64,000 nt of DNA from Dactylosporangium aurantiacum. GTDB lineage: Bacteria > Actinomycetota > Actinomycetes > Mycobacteriales > Micromonosporaceae. A model generated the notes under the pieces. It was not told where the DNA came from. It searched no databases and saw only the letters and a list, made by a program, of their open reading frames with translations. Location: positions 186,001-250,000 of the forward strand of contig NZ_JNYJ01000036.1 in assembly GCF_000716715.1 (NCBI RefSeq). The letters run 5' to 3'. Position numbers and translations under genes: made by a program. Below, one piece after another: positions 9,265 through 17,501 of the stretch; the first letter of the stretch is position 1, and every line of letters begins with the position of its first letter.

Positions 9265-10509
9265 ATGCCTCGTCGCAGCAGACTGGCTGTTTTGACTGTT
9301 TCATGCTGCCTTGCCGGCTTCGCCGTCGCATCTCCGGCGGCCCGCGCGCAGGCTCCGGCGTCCTGCCCGGCACCGATTCACCCGCCCGCGCCGGCACCGA
9401 CCGGTGTGCCGTGGCCTTCGCAGGTGTACGACCATCGCAAACTCACCCCGCTCGCCGATGGCCGGGGCGTGACGGTCGCCGTCATCGACTCGGGGGTCGA
9501 CGCCCGGCATCCCCAGCTGCAGGGCGTGGTGCGGGCGGGCCCCGATCAGCTCGACGGCGGCGGCTCGCTGGTCGACTGCGTCGGGCACGGCACCGGGGTG
9601 GCGGGCATCATCGCCGCCCGGCCGGTCCCGGGCTCGCCGCTGCACGGCCTGGCACCGGGCGCGACGATCCTGGCGCTGCGGGTCAGTGAGCTGGTCGAGC
9701 TCGAGGACGGCACGACCGCCGGCCGGCGCGGCACCCCGGCGGGCGTCGCGGCGGCGATCAGGGCGGCCGTGGAGCGCGGCGCGGGCGTGATCAACCTGTC
9801 GCTGGTGTCGTACCAGGACAGCGCCGACGTGCGGGAGGCGGTCCGCTTCGCCGTGGCGCACGACGTGGTCCTGGTCGCCGCGGCTGGTAACCGGTTCGCG
9901 GAGGGGAACCGGACGCCGTTCCCCGCCGCGTACGAGGGGGTCATCGGCGTCGGCGCCGTCGGCCCGGACGGGCAGCGGCTGCCCGGCTCACAGACCGGCC
10001 CCTACGTCGACCTCGTCGCCCCGGGCGGCCGCATCGTGACAACGGCCACACCGCAGGGGCTCACCACGGTGGAGGGCACGAGCTTCGCAGCCCCGTACGT
10101 CGCCGCCGCCGCGGCCCTGCTGCGCCAGTACCGGCCGGAGATGACAGCAGCGCAGGTCGCGGCCCGGCTCGCCGCGACCGCCGACGGTGGAGCCGCCGGC
10201 CCGGGCTTCGGCGCAGGGGTGCTCAACCCCTACCGGGCGCTGACGGAGGAGACCGGCGGGCAGCCGCAGCGGACCGGGCAGGCGCTTGCCCCGCTCGCCG
10301 GGGACCCGCAGGCGGCCGCGAAGGGCGCCGCCGAGGACCGCACGCTGCTGCTCGCTGCTGCCGGGGTCGGGCTGGCGGCGCTGATGCTGCTGATCGCGGT
10401 CGTGGTGCCGCGGGGACGGCGGCGCGGCTGGCGCCCCGGCCTCCGCCGGCTGCCGACGCCCCGGGCACCAGAGGACCGCACCGCCGCCGCATTCGACCGC
10501 CGGCGCTGA
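9265..10509 (+). CDS. mycP: Type VII secretion mycosin (S8 serine protease)
   Basis: 414 residues. N-terminal signal peptide (residues 1-29, hydrophobic stretch LAVLTVSCCLAGFAVA ending near ARAQA), a subtilisin-type protease domain with the triad Asp75 (VAVIDSGVD), His108 (DCVGHGTGVAG) and Ser273 (EGTSFAAPYVAA), a Pro/Ala linker, and a C-terminal membrane span near 365-388 (GVGLAALMLLIAVVVP) followed by a basic tail. This is the layout of mycosins, which are anchored on the outer face of the membrane and stabilise the ESX pore. Divergent from the giant SseB gene and convergent toward two WXG100 genes. Its last codons lie inside a 41-bp tandem duplication that also copies the stop codon. Confidence 0.93.
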   Translation: MPRRSRLAVLTVSCCLAGFAVASPAARAQAPASCPAPIHPPAPAPTGVPWPSQVYDHRKLTPLADGRGVTVAVIDSGVDARHPQLQGVVRAGPDQLDGGGSLVDCVGHGTGVAGIIAARPVPGSPLHGLAPGATILALRVSELVELEDGTTAGRRGTPAGVAAAIRAAVERGAGVINLSLVSYQDSADVREAVRFAVAHDVVLVAAAGNRFAEGNRTPFPAAYEGVIGVGAVGPDGQRLPGSQTGPYVDLVAPGGRIVTTATPQGLTTVEGTSFAAPYVAAAAALLRQYRPEMTAAQVAARLAATADGGAAGPGFGAGVLNPYRALTEETGGQPQRTGQALAPLAGDPQAAAKGAAEDRTLLLAAAGVGLAALMLLIAVVVPRGRRRGWRPGLRRLPTPRAPEDRTAAAFDRRR

Positions 10510-10570
10510 TCAGCACCGGCACCGCCGCCGTATTCGACGGCCGGCGCCGATCAGCACCGGCACCGCCGCA
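10479..10570. repeat. 41-bp tandem duplication of the mycosin 3' end
   Basis: Unit 1 (10479-10519) covers the last coding bases and stop of the mycosin gene plus nine bases beyond; unit 2 (10520-10560) repeats it with few changes, the stop codon TGA becoming CGA; a third copy begins at 10561 and fades after about 10 bases. Duplication of a 3' end including its stop parallels the larger array behind eccE. Confidence 0.85.
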
Positions 10571-10637
10571 GACCACGCCGGACCGCCTGCGCGCCGGACA
10601 CGCCGCGCCAACAGGTTCGTCACGCCGCCCACTCCGC

Positions 10638-10725
10638 CGAGCAGCGCCGCCCACACCGGCAAGCAGCGCCGCCCCCACCGGCAAGCACCGCCGCCCACTC
10701 CGGCGAGCAGCGCCACCACCGCCGG
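10638..10725. repeat. 22-bp tandem repeat, 4 units
   Basis: Four units of CGAGCAGCGCCGCCCACACCGG-type sequence start at 10638, 10660, 10682 and 10704. They fill most of the gene-free gap between the mycosin and WXG100 genes (10510-10800), where I see no convincing coding frame. Confidence 0.8.
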
Positions 10726-10756
10726 AAAGGCCCTGTCACCACGCGGGCAGGCCGAG

Positions 10757-10789
10757 GGCCCGGTCCGCGCACCTGCCTCGGACCGGGCC
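10757..10789 (-). terminator. Hairpin terminator after WXG100 genes
   Basis: Perfect 11-bp stem GGCCCGGTCCG / CGGACCGGGCC with an 11-base loop, 11 bases beyond the stop of the WXG100 gene at 10801 on the minus strand. There is no T-run, as is common in GC-rich actinobacteria. Confidence 0.65.
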
Positions 10790-10800
10790 GTCGGACCTGC

Positions 10801-11097
10801 TCAGCGCTGCGGGAACAGGTGCCTGTTGCGTTGCTCCGTCTCCAGGTAGCGCCGCATCGACTCGTCGAGCGCGACCTTGATCTCCCGCAGCGTCGCGGCC
10901 AGGTCGGCGCCGGCGCGCTCCCAGTTGGCCTGGCGGGCCGCGTACGCCTCCCGCGACTCCCCCTGCCATCCCGCCGTCAGCCGCCGGCCAAGCTGGGTGA
11001 CCTCGTCCAGCCGCGCATTGAGCGTGTTGAGCGCGCTCTGGATGGACTGGCCGGCGTGATCCATGGCGGCGAAATTGACCACCAGTGTGTCGTCCAT
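10801..11097 (-). CDS. WXG100 family secreted protein (second in pair)
   Basis: 98 residues, the standard ESAT-6-like length. The WXG motif is Trp44-Gln-Gly46 between two predicted helices. Near the C-terminus is a Y-x-x-x-E signal (Tyr84 LETE), the recognition motif for ESX export. WXG100 proteins form helical-hairpin dimers and are substrates of the ESX ATPase. It lies 16 bases downstream of the other WXG100 gene on the same strand, so the two are presumably a co-expressed heterodimer like EsxA/EsxB. The ATG start at 11097 gives the family-typical N-terminus. Confidence 0.9.
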   Translation of the reverse strand: MDDTLVVNFAAMDHAGQSIQSALNTLNARLDEVTQLGRRLTAGWQGESREAYAARQANWERAGADLAATLREIKVALDESMRRYLETEQRNRHLFPQR

Positions 11098-11113
11098 GAA
11101 TGCCTCCGTGCGC

Positions 11114-11440
11114 TCAGAGCGGCAGTTGCCGGGTGCCGATGCCCCTGAAGCGGGCGTCGGCGTCGGTGTCGGTGACCTGGTAGTTGCGGCCGGCGGAGCG
11201 GAGCCCCTCGGCCGTTTCCAGCAGGTTCTTGTTGAGCGTCTCCTGGTCGCGGTTCCACGCGTGCCTGACCGTGTCGAAGGACCGGCCGCCCGCGCCCTGC
11301 CAGCCGGTCCTCGTCGCCTCCAGCTCGCGCATCAGCGTGCTCAGCATGCGCTGCAGCTCGCCGTTGACCTGCTCGAACCGTGCCGCCGCCGAACGCAGCT
11401 CGGCCTGCTGCGCCTGGGTCGTCTGTGCCACGGTGCTCAC
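11114..11440 (-). CDS. WXG100 family secreted protein (first in pair)
   Basis: 108 residues from GTG 11440 (VSTVAQTTQA), preceded by a purine-rich GAGACGGG. A longer in-frame start at 11530 adds 30 residues unlike the family and is rejected. The WXG motif is Trp47-Gln-Gly49, and the C-terminus carries Y-x-x-x-D (Tyr87 QVTD), the ESX export signal. Both proteins of this pair carry a recognisable signal, whereas many heterodimers have it on one partner only. The likely promoter is in 11441-11547, shared with the divergent methylase gene. Confidence 0.88.
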   Translation of the reverse strand: MSTVAQTTQAQQAELRSAAARFEQVNGELQRMLSTLMRELEATRTGWQGAGGRSFDTVRHAWNRDQETLNKNLLETAEGLRSAGRNYQVTDTDADARFRGIGTRQLPL

Positions 11441-11507
11441 CCCGTCTCTCGTCTCGCGGACCCGACGACGGTATCGGCAGTCACCGATCGGCAACCAGAC
11501 GTGATTA

Positions 11508-11521
11508 TTTCTGTGGATAAC
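11508..11521. other. GTTATCCACAGAAA motif, copy 1 (DnaA-box-like)
   Basis: The minus-strand reading is GTTATCCACAGAAA; it contains TTATCCACA, the classic DnaA-box 9-mer, 26 bases upstream of the methylase ATG. The same 14 bases occur at 41785-41798 upstream of the AbiEi-like gene. One isolated box is not an origin. Confidence 0.6.
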
Positions 11522-11547
11522 TTCCGGCATTTCGCCCTTCCTTTACG

Positions 11548-12354
11548 ATGTACCGCGTGGCGGATGGCCGGTCGTTCATCAAGTGGGCCGGTGGCAAGAG
11601 CCGGTATGCGGCGCAGCTCGTGGCGGCGGCACCGCCGTTCACGGGGCGGTATTGGGAGCCCTTCATGGGCAGCGCCGCGGTGTTCTTCGAGCTGCGGCCG
11701 GTGAAGGCCGTGCTGTCCGACGCGAATCCGGAGCTCGTCGCCTGTTTCCGGGCGGTTGCCGCGCAGCCCGAGGCGGTCATGGCGCTGCTCGACGCGATGC
11801 CCAACACCGTGGAGCGGTTCACCGAGGTGCGCGCGCAGGATCCGGCCGGGCTGAGCGACGTCGAGCGGGCCGCGCGGGTCATCTACCTCAACAAGACCGC
11901 GTTCCGTGGGCTGTGGCGGGTCAACCGGCGGGGTGCGTTCAACGCTCCGTACGGTGCCTATGACCGGCCGTACTATCGCCGGGAAACCCTGCTGGCGGCC
12001 TCGGCCGCGCTTTCCGGGGTGGAGCTGCGCCGCTGCGACTTCGAGGAGCCGTTGCGTGAGGCGGCCGCCGGCGACTGGGTGTTTCTCGACCCGCCGTATC
12101 TGCCGGAGGGCGGGTTCGCGGACTTCAAGCGGTATACGGCCGGGCAGTTCCGCGACGCCGATCATGAGCGGCTCGCCGCCGCGATGCGCGACGCCACCGG
12201 TCGCGGGGTGCTGATCACGATGACCAACAGCGACACCGAGGCGACACGCCGCATCTACGCCGGCTTCACGGCGACGACGATGGCGACCCGCCGCGACATC
12301 AACCTGCGCTCAGCCGCGCGGGCCAGCTCCGACCTGGTCCTCACCAACTACTGA
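11548..12354 (+). CDS. dam: Dam-like DNA adenine-N6 methyltransferase
   Basis: 268 residues, normal for the D12 class of adenine methylases. Visible motifs are the N-terminal FIKWAGGK (residues 10-17), the SAM site EPFMGSAAVFFEL (37-49), IYLNKTAFRGLWRVN, and the catalytic DPPY at 181-184. It would methylate adenine N6, with GATC the usual target of the closest families (not shown by the sequence). No restriction endonuclease is adjacent, so it is a solitary methylase, and it sits inside an ESX locus between esx and eccB genes. No good ribosome site precedes ATG 11548; GTG at 11557 is an alternative. Its 3' end overlaps the convergent eccB by 14 bases. Confidence 0.88.
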   Translation: MYRVADGRSFIKWAGGKSRYAAQLVAAAPPFTGRYWEPFMGSAAVFFELRPVKAVLSDANPELVACFRAVAAQPEAVMALLDAMPNTVERFTEVRAQDPAGLSDVERAARVIYLNKTAFRGLWRVNRRGAFNAPYGAYDRPYYRRETLLAASAALSGVELRRCDFEEPLREAAAGDWVFLDPPYLPEGGFADFKRYTAGQFRDADHERLAAAMRDATGRGVLITMTNSDTEATRRIYAGFTATTMATRRDINLRSAARASSDLVLTNY

Positions 12355-13681
12355 GCGCCTGCTCGGGGTCCAGCGCGGGTCCGACCGGCAGCAGGCCGAC
12401 GAACTCGCCCGGCACCGTGACCGGCTCCACGCCCTGGTAGCCGAGGCCGGACAGGACCCCGGCGACCGGGAGGGCGTGCCGGCGTCCGAGGTCCGTCACG
12501 AGGGTGAGATTGCCGGTGTCGGTACGCACCAGCGCCCCGCCCCCCGGTGCCACCACGATCTTGTCGGCCAGGACGGTGCCCGCCGGCGAGGACGAGGTCG
12601 TGCGCAGGGCACCGGGCGCCTCGGGCAGCACGTTGCCGGTCGTGAGGGTGGCTTCGCTGGTCGTACACGCGACGCCGGAAACACTGTCGAGAAGCTCCGG
12701 GACCGCGGCGGGCAGGCCCGCACCGGCCACGAGCGGGCGGACCGGACGGTCCCGGACCAGCGCGGCGAGCTCGCCGGGGGTGAGCGGCAGCAGCTCGGCG
12801 CGGCCCTGCACGGTGGCGGTCTCCGGCGCGGCGAGCAGCAGCGCGGCCTGCAGCGGCGTGACGGTCGCGAGCCCGTCGCCGGTCAGCACGAACGCGTCGA
12901 CCCGGTCCCCGCTCCGGACGCCGAAGAGCTGGCCGACGGTCCGGCCGTCGACCTTGCGGCCGCGGTCGGCGACAGGCGGGGTGACCAGGTCCTGGCCGGA
13001 CGGGACCGCGTGCAGCAGCGCCTGCGCGACGGCCGTTTGCGGCCGGCCGGACCAGACGAGGGCCGGCAGCACCGCGCCGGGCTGGCGGATGAGGTGCTTG
13101 CGGCCGTGGAACAGCAGGTAGATGGCCTTGCTGGGGCCGGTGACGAGCAGGCCGCGGTCGCCGAGCGGGGCACCGCCGCCGCCGGCCTGACCGCCGATGA
13201 ACAGCGTGGACTCGGTGCTGCTCGCGCACACCACCCATGGCGCGCGGTGGAGGGTCCGCGCGGTCGGCAGGCTCGCGGGTGCGCCCGGAATGCCCAGTGT
13301 CGCGCCTCGCGGGGCCCCGGCGAGGGCCTTCCTGCCGACCGACACCGTCTGCGCGCCGGGCCGGTTCAGGATGAGCAGGGCGGATGCTTGATTGAGGACC
13401 GGATGGAGGCGTTGTTCGCGGTACACGAATAGCGCGCCGGACTCTTTTTCGACGATCACTGCGTTTTCGTTGCGCCATTTGCCAGAAGTCCCAGGGACGA
13501 TCACCGCATATGCTGCCGCGCCCCCGATGCCGAGCGCCGCGAGCAGCATTCCGACCAGCGTCGCGCCTGCAACGCGCCGAAATGGCGATCTCAGCGGGTC
13601 GGTCTCGCGCATGACCAACGCGGCGACGACCCGCTGGACCGTGAACTGGTACGAATGCAGCTGGTCCTGCCGCGACGCCAT
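12341..13681 (-). CDS. eccB: Type VII secretion protein EccB
   Basis: 446 residues from ATG 13681, with a strong GGAGGGA ribosome site; the frame extends upstream but the EccB N-terminus (MASRQDQLHSYQFTVQRVV) begins here. A cytoplasmic N-terminal helix is followed by one membrane span near residues 38-62 (VAGATLVGMLLAALGIGG) and a large extracytoplasmic domain built of repeated beta/alpha units, as known for EccB. EccB is a core part of the ESX membrane complex. It is divergent from eccE, with 68 bases between starts, an arrangement differing from the usual same-strand eccB-eccC operon. Confidence 0.93.
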   Translation of the reverse strand: MASRQDQLHSYQFTVQRVVAALVMRETDPLRSPFRRVAGATLVGMLLAALGIGGAAAYAVIVPGTSGKWRNENAVIVEKESGALFVYREQRLHPVLNQASALLILNRPGAQTVSVGRKALAGAPRGATLGIPGAPASLPTARTLHRAPWVVCASSTESTLFIGGQAGGGGAPLGDRGLLVTGPSKAIYLLFHGRKHLIRQPGAVLPALVWSGRPQTAVAQALLHAVPSGQDLVTPPVADRGRKVDGRTVGQLFGVRSGDRVDAFVLTGDGLATVTPLQAALLLAAPETATVQGRAELLPLTPGELAALVRDRPVRPLVAGAGLPAAVPELLDSVSGVACTTSEATLTTGNVLPEAPGALRTTSSSPAGTVLADKIVVAPGGGALVRTDTGNLTLVTDLGRRHALPVAGVLSGLGYQGVEPVTVPGEFVGLLPVGPALDPEQALSSW

Positions 13682-13749
13682 GCGGTCCCTCCGAAACTGT
13701 CGTACCGGCGCTCTACGATATTCCCCGGATCGCATAGGCGGGGGGCGAT

Positions 13750-15471
13750 ATGAGATCGCGTTTGGTGCTGGCGCAGGTCGCGCTGGCATTGCTGGTCCTG
13801 GCGTGGGCGGTGCATCCGGGATGGGCGCTGGTCGCGGTGCCGTTCGCGGTGCCCGCGGTGCCGCTCCGGCTGCGCCGTCGGGCGTCCGGGGCGCCCACCG
13901 GGGCGGCGCTGCTGGAGGCGGTCCGGCCCGGCGCGGTCATGGCATCGGTCGACATCGACGGGGTCGACGTCGGGGTGCTGCAGGACGCCGACGGGCTGGC
14001 CGCGGTGATCCGGGTCGGCGACCCGGCCGACCTGCTCGGCGACGCCCCGCCGCCGGTCCCGCCGCCGAGCACGCTGCTGCCCTCACCCGCCCCGGGCCTG
14101 CCGCAGGCACGGGTTCAGCTGCTGGTCGGCGCGATCGCCGCCGCCGACCCGGGCACCGGTGCGACGCCGCCGGCCGTGTCCTACCGGCAGCTCACCGACG
14201 GCCAGGTCCCGGCCCGCCGGCAGGCCCTGCTGACCGTGCGGATCCGCCGGGCGGGCGGTTTCCAGCCAGAGGACCTGGAGCGCAGCCTCGTCGCCGCGGT
14301 CCGCCGCGCCTGCCGCCAGCTCGGCCGGGCCGGGCTGGCGGCGCGCCCGCTCTCGGCGGCGTCGGCGCTGGCCACGCTGGACGAGGCGGCCGGGCACCGC
14401 ACCGACCGGCCGGTCCGCGCTTCGGGCAGGAGCCTGGAGGTGGGCGGTGCGGCGCAGGCGGTGTTCAGGTTGCGCCGCCGGCCGAGGGACGGTCCGCTCG
14501 CCGACCGGCTGCTGACGCTGCCGTGCTCCGCCGTGACGGTCGCCCTGACCACCACCGGCGGCGATGCCACCTGCCACGCCGAGCTGACCGTCCGCCTCGC
14601 CGCACCCGCCCCGGCCGCGCTCGACCAGGCGACCGCGGCGCTGCACCGGCTGGCCGCGGCCGCCGGCGCCGAGTTCGTCCGCCTCGGCGGCGCGCAGCTC
14701 GACGCCCTCGCCGCCACGCTGCCGTTGGGTGGCGGCGCCCCGCCCGACGCCGCGGCGCTCGCCGGCCTGCTCACGGGCCGAGACGACCTCAGCCCGGACG
14801 GCGGCGCCGCCGCCCGGGTGACCACCGCCGACCTCGCCGCGCTGACCCCGTCCATCGGCGGCGACGGCCTGATGCTCGGCGTCAACCGGCACGGCACCCC
14901 GGTGGTGGTCCGCCTGTTCCGCGCCGAGCCGACCCGCGCCGTCCTGATCGGCGGCCTGCGCTGCGCCGCGCTGCTGACGCTGCGCGCCCTCGCCGTCGGC
15001 GCCCACGTCGCCGTCCAGTCGACCCGGCCCGACGCGTGGTCGCCGTTCCTGAGCGGCCTCAGCGGCACGCCGATCAGCCTGCGGCCGGCCGGCCAGCCCG
15101 CCGACCTGCCCGCCCCGACCTCCGCCGCACCGCAGCTGCTGGTGCTCGACACGGGCCCGCCCGACGGCGGCAGCCACCCACCCGGCCCGACCTCGGAGTC
15201 GGCGTGGCGGGCCACCCTCGTCCTCCGCGACGACCTCACCCCGGCCGACACCGACCAACTGACCCGCGCCGACCTGGTCCTGCTGCAGGCGCTGACCCCG
15301 GCGGAGGCCCCGATCGCCACGGCCGCGCTCGGCCTGACGGAGTCGGCATCGTGGCTGACCCGGATCGCCCCAGAGCTGCTCGGCCTCGTGGTCAGCCGCC
15401 GCACCGTCCGCTGGACCCACCTGTCCCCGACCCCGATCGAGCTCCAACTGACCGGCGGCCCCGCCCGCTGA
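13750..15471 (+). CDS. eccE: Type VII secretion protein EccE
   Basis: 573 residues. Two N-terminal hydrophobic segments (about 6-21 and 24-40; LVLAQVALALLVLAWAV and GWALVAVPFAVPAVPL) are followed by a long Ala/Arg-rich cytoplasmic region containing ALLTVRIRRAGGFQPEDLE. This matches EccE, the peripheral subunit of the ESX membrane complex. It is longer than many EccE proteins and its C-terminal part is Ala/Leu/Pro-rich. The last about 33 codons, the stop and the following bases are the parent sequence of a decaying repeat array to the right. Whether the gene is transcribed with other ESX genes is unclear, as it is divergent from eccB. Confidence 0.88.
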   Translation: MRSRLVLAQVALALLVLAWAVHPGWALVAVPFAVPAVPLRLRRRASGAPTGAALLEAVRPGAVMASVDIDGVDVGVLQDADGLAAVIRVGDPADLLGDAPPPVPPPSTLLPSPAPGLPQARVQLLVGAIAAADPGTGATPPAVSYRQLTDGQVPARRQALLTVRIRRAGGFQPEDLERSLVAAVRRACRQLGRAGLAARPLSAASALATLDEAAGHRTDRPVRASGRSLEVGGAAQAVFRLRRRPRDGPLADRLLTLPCSAVTVALTTTGGDATCHAELTVRLAAPAPAALDQATAALHRLAAAAGAEFVRLGGAQLDALAATLPLGGGAPPDAAALAGLLTGRDDLSPDGGAAARVTTADLAALTPSIGGDGLMLGVNRHGTPVVVRLFRAEPTRAVLIGGLRCAALLTLRALAVGAHVAVQSTRPDAWSPFLSGLSGTPISLRPAGQPADLPAPTSAAPQLLVLDTGPPDGGSHPPGPTSESAWRATLVLRDDLTPADTDQLTRADLVLLQALTPAEAPIATAALGLTESASWLTRIAPELLGLVVSRRTVRWTHLSPTPIELQLTGGPAR

Positions 15472-16870
15472 CCACCCGACGCTCAATTTGACCGATTGAC
15501 GCCCCCGCCCGCTGACCACGCCACGCACGAGCTGGGGGCGTCGGCACCGTGACCGACCCGGACCGTCCTGGAGCTGCTGAGCCTCGTGGCCAGCCACCGC
15601 ACCGCCCGCTGGACCCGGGCATCCCCGACCTCGACCGAGCCCCAACCGACCGGCGGCCCCGCCCGCTGACCACCCGACACCCAACCTGACAGCGCCGACA
15701 CCGTGGCTGACCCGGACCGCTAGAGCTGCTCGGCCCAGCGAGCAGCCACCACACCACGCGCTGGACCTACCTGCCCGGACTCCGACCGAACCCCAACTGA
15801 CCGGCGCCCTCGCCCACTGGCCACGCCACGCTCGAGCTGGGGGCGTCGGCACCGTGACCGACCCGGACCGTCCTGGAGCTGCTGAGCCTCGTGGCCAGCC
15901 ACCGCACCGCCCGCCGGACCCAGCTGTCCCAGACACCATCTGCCCAACCGACCAGCACTCCGCCCACCGACCACCCCACACCCGAGCTGACCGCGCCGGC
16001 ACCGTGGCCAAACCGGACCGCAAGAGCTGCTCGGCACCGCGATGAACTGCCACACCCCCGCCGGCTCCCGGTCCCCAACCCCGATCGATCTCCAACCAGC
16101 CAGCACCCGCGCCCGCTGACCCCCCAAGCCCTCAATGGTGTCGCCGGTTGCAACCGCCTGTCCGCCGCCACGGCCGGGCTGCAGCTGACCGACGGACCCG
16201 CCCACTGACCCCCTCACGCCCAACCTGACGGCGTCGGCAGCCACGGCCGATCTCCGACCGCCCAGAGCTGCTCGGCCTTGTGGCCAGCCGCCGCGCCGCC
16301 CGCCGCCCTCAGTCGCCAACCCCGATCGATCTCCAACCGACCAGCACCCGCGCCCGTCGACCTGCCCACGGCCGGCCTGACGGCGTCGGCACCGCGGCCG
16401 ACCCGGACCACGCCGAAGCTGCTCAGCCTCGTGATCAACCGCCGCACCGCCCGCTGGACCCACCTGTCCCGACCCGACCGAGCCCCAACCGACCAGCACC
16501 CGCACCCACAGACCACCAGCGCTCCCGCTGTGCCGTCCCTGGTCATCGCCCGTCCGCCGCCGCGGTCGGGTCGCGACTGACCGGCGGACCTGCCACTGAC
16601 CAACCCACGCCCCGTCGGGACCGTCGACCGCAGCAGCCGCCTGTCCGCCGCACGGCCGACCCACGCGCGCGTTGTTATCCGCTGGCCCGCCCGTCGCCGA
16701 CCTGGCCAGGACCGATCTGGTCGGCCACCCGGCGAGTCGAACTCGAACTCACCGGTACGCCCGCCCGCCTGACCAACCCGTGTCCCACCGGGCACCGCCC
16801 ATCGGACCAGCCCGTCTCCACCCTGGTCCAACTTCAGCTTGCCGGCGGCCCCGACCGCCCCACGCCCGGG
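15346..16870. repeat. Degenerate array of eccE 3'-end copies (about 150-bp period)
   Basis: Gene-free, very C-rich stretch. The anchor GAGCTGCT (or a close form) occurs at 15373 (inside eccE), 15571, 15723, 15876, 16024, 16265 and 16416, mostly 148-153 bp apart, followed by CTCGTGGCCAGCCRCCGCACC, the coding sequence for LVxSRRT of EccE. Copy 1 still translates as LELLSLVASHRTARW followed by TRASPTSTEPQPTGGPAR and a stop at the position of the eccE stop. Fragments resembling the unit's second half recur near 16736-16785 and 16826-16870. Upstream parts (GGCACCGTGACCGACCCGGACC) are repeated too. Predicted frames inside the array look like by-products. Confidence 0.85.
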
Positions 16871-17021
16871 CGCTCGGGGGCCTTGGCCAGGACCGCAGCA
16901 CCGACGGCTGCGCCGCAGGCGTCCAGGCGGCGGGCGGAAAGTGAGCAAAGTGAGCAAAGGGTGAGGTCGCGGTGAGGCGTGGGGGTATGCGGGGTGGGAG
17001 GGGCGTGGCACGATCACGGCC

Positions 17022-17462
17022 ATGGGAATCCTCATCCGGCTCGCCGTGAGTGCGTTCACGGTTTGGCTGGCCACGCTGGTGATCAGTGGCATCACTGTTG
17101 AGGGGACGACCGGGCGCAAGGTGCTCACGGTGATCGTCGTCGCCGCGATCTTCGGGATCGTGAATGCGGTGTTGCGGCCGATCATCAAGACCATCGGGTG
17201 CTGGGCGTACCTGCTGACGCTGGGCCTCGTCTCGTTGGTGGTCAACGGGCTGTTGCTCATGCTCACGAGCTGGATCGCCGGGCAGTTGGACCTGGCGTTC
17301 CACGTCGACGAGTTCTGGCCGACGGCGGTGCTCGGGGCGTTGTTCATCGGTGTGGTCAGCTGGATCATCAACCTCGTCATCCCGGACGGCGGCGACAAGG
17401 ACCGCAACCGCGACCGGCGCCGGGAGCCTCCGCCGCAGTACCGCCAGCAGTACTACCGCTAG
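17022..17462 (+). CDS. Phage holin-4-2-like (DUF360) membrane protein
   Basis: 146 residues with four hydrophobic segments (about 4-24, 33-50, 57-80 and 95-117) and a charged, Arg-rich tail ending QYRQQYYR. It fits the family annotated as phage holin superfamily IV / YvlD-like, common in actinobacterial chromosomes without any phage context; the function is unknown. ATG 17022 follows a GC-rich region lacking a clear ribosome site. It is 39 bases ahead of the RarD gene on the same strand and may be co-transcribed. Confidence 0.8.
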   Translation: MGILIRLAVSAFTVWLATLVISGITVEGTTGRKVLTVIVVAAIFGIVNAVLRPIIKTIGCWAYLLTLGLVSLVVNGLLLMLTSWIAGQLDLAFHVDEFWPTAVLGALFIGVVSWIINLVIPDGGDKDRNRDRRREPPPQYRQQYYR

Positions 17463-17501
17463 CCGACCCGGTGAGGGGCGGTTGGCCGACCGCCCCTTAC
17501 G

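Noticed and set aside
11508..11521. Replication origin
   Set aside because: A single DnaA-like box without clusters, AT-rich region, dnaA, dnaN or gyr genes.
15346..16870. Diversity-generating retroelement (variable repeats at a gene 3' end)
   Set aside because: No reverse transcriptase or accessory gene is present, and changes are not limited to adenine positions; units also differ by indels.
17022..17462. Prophage indicated by the holin-like gene
   Set aside because: No other phage gene nearby; this family is chromosomal in many actinobacteria.
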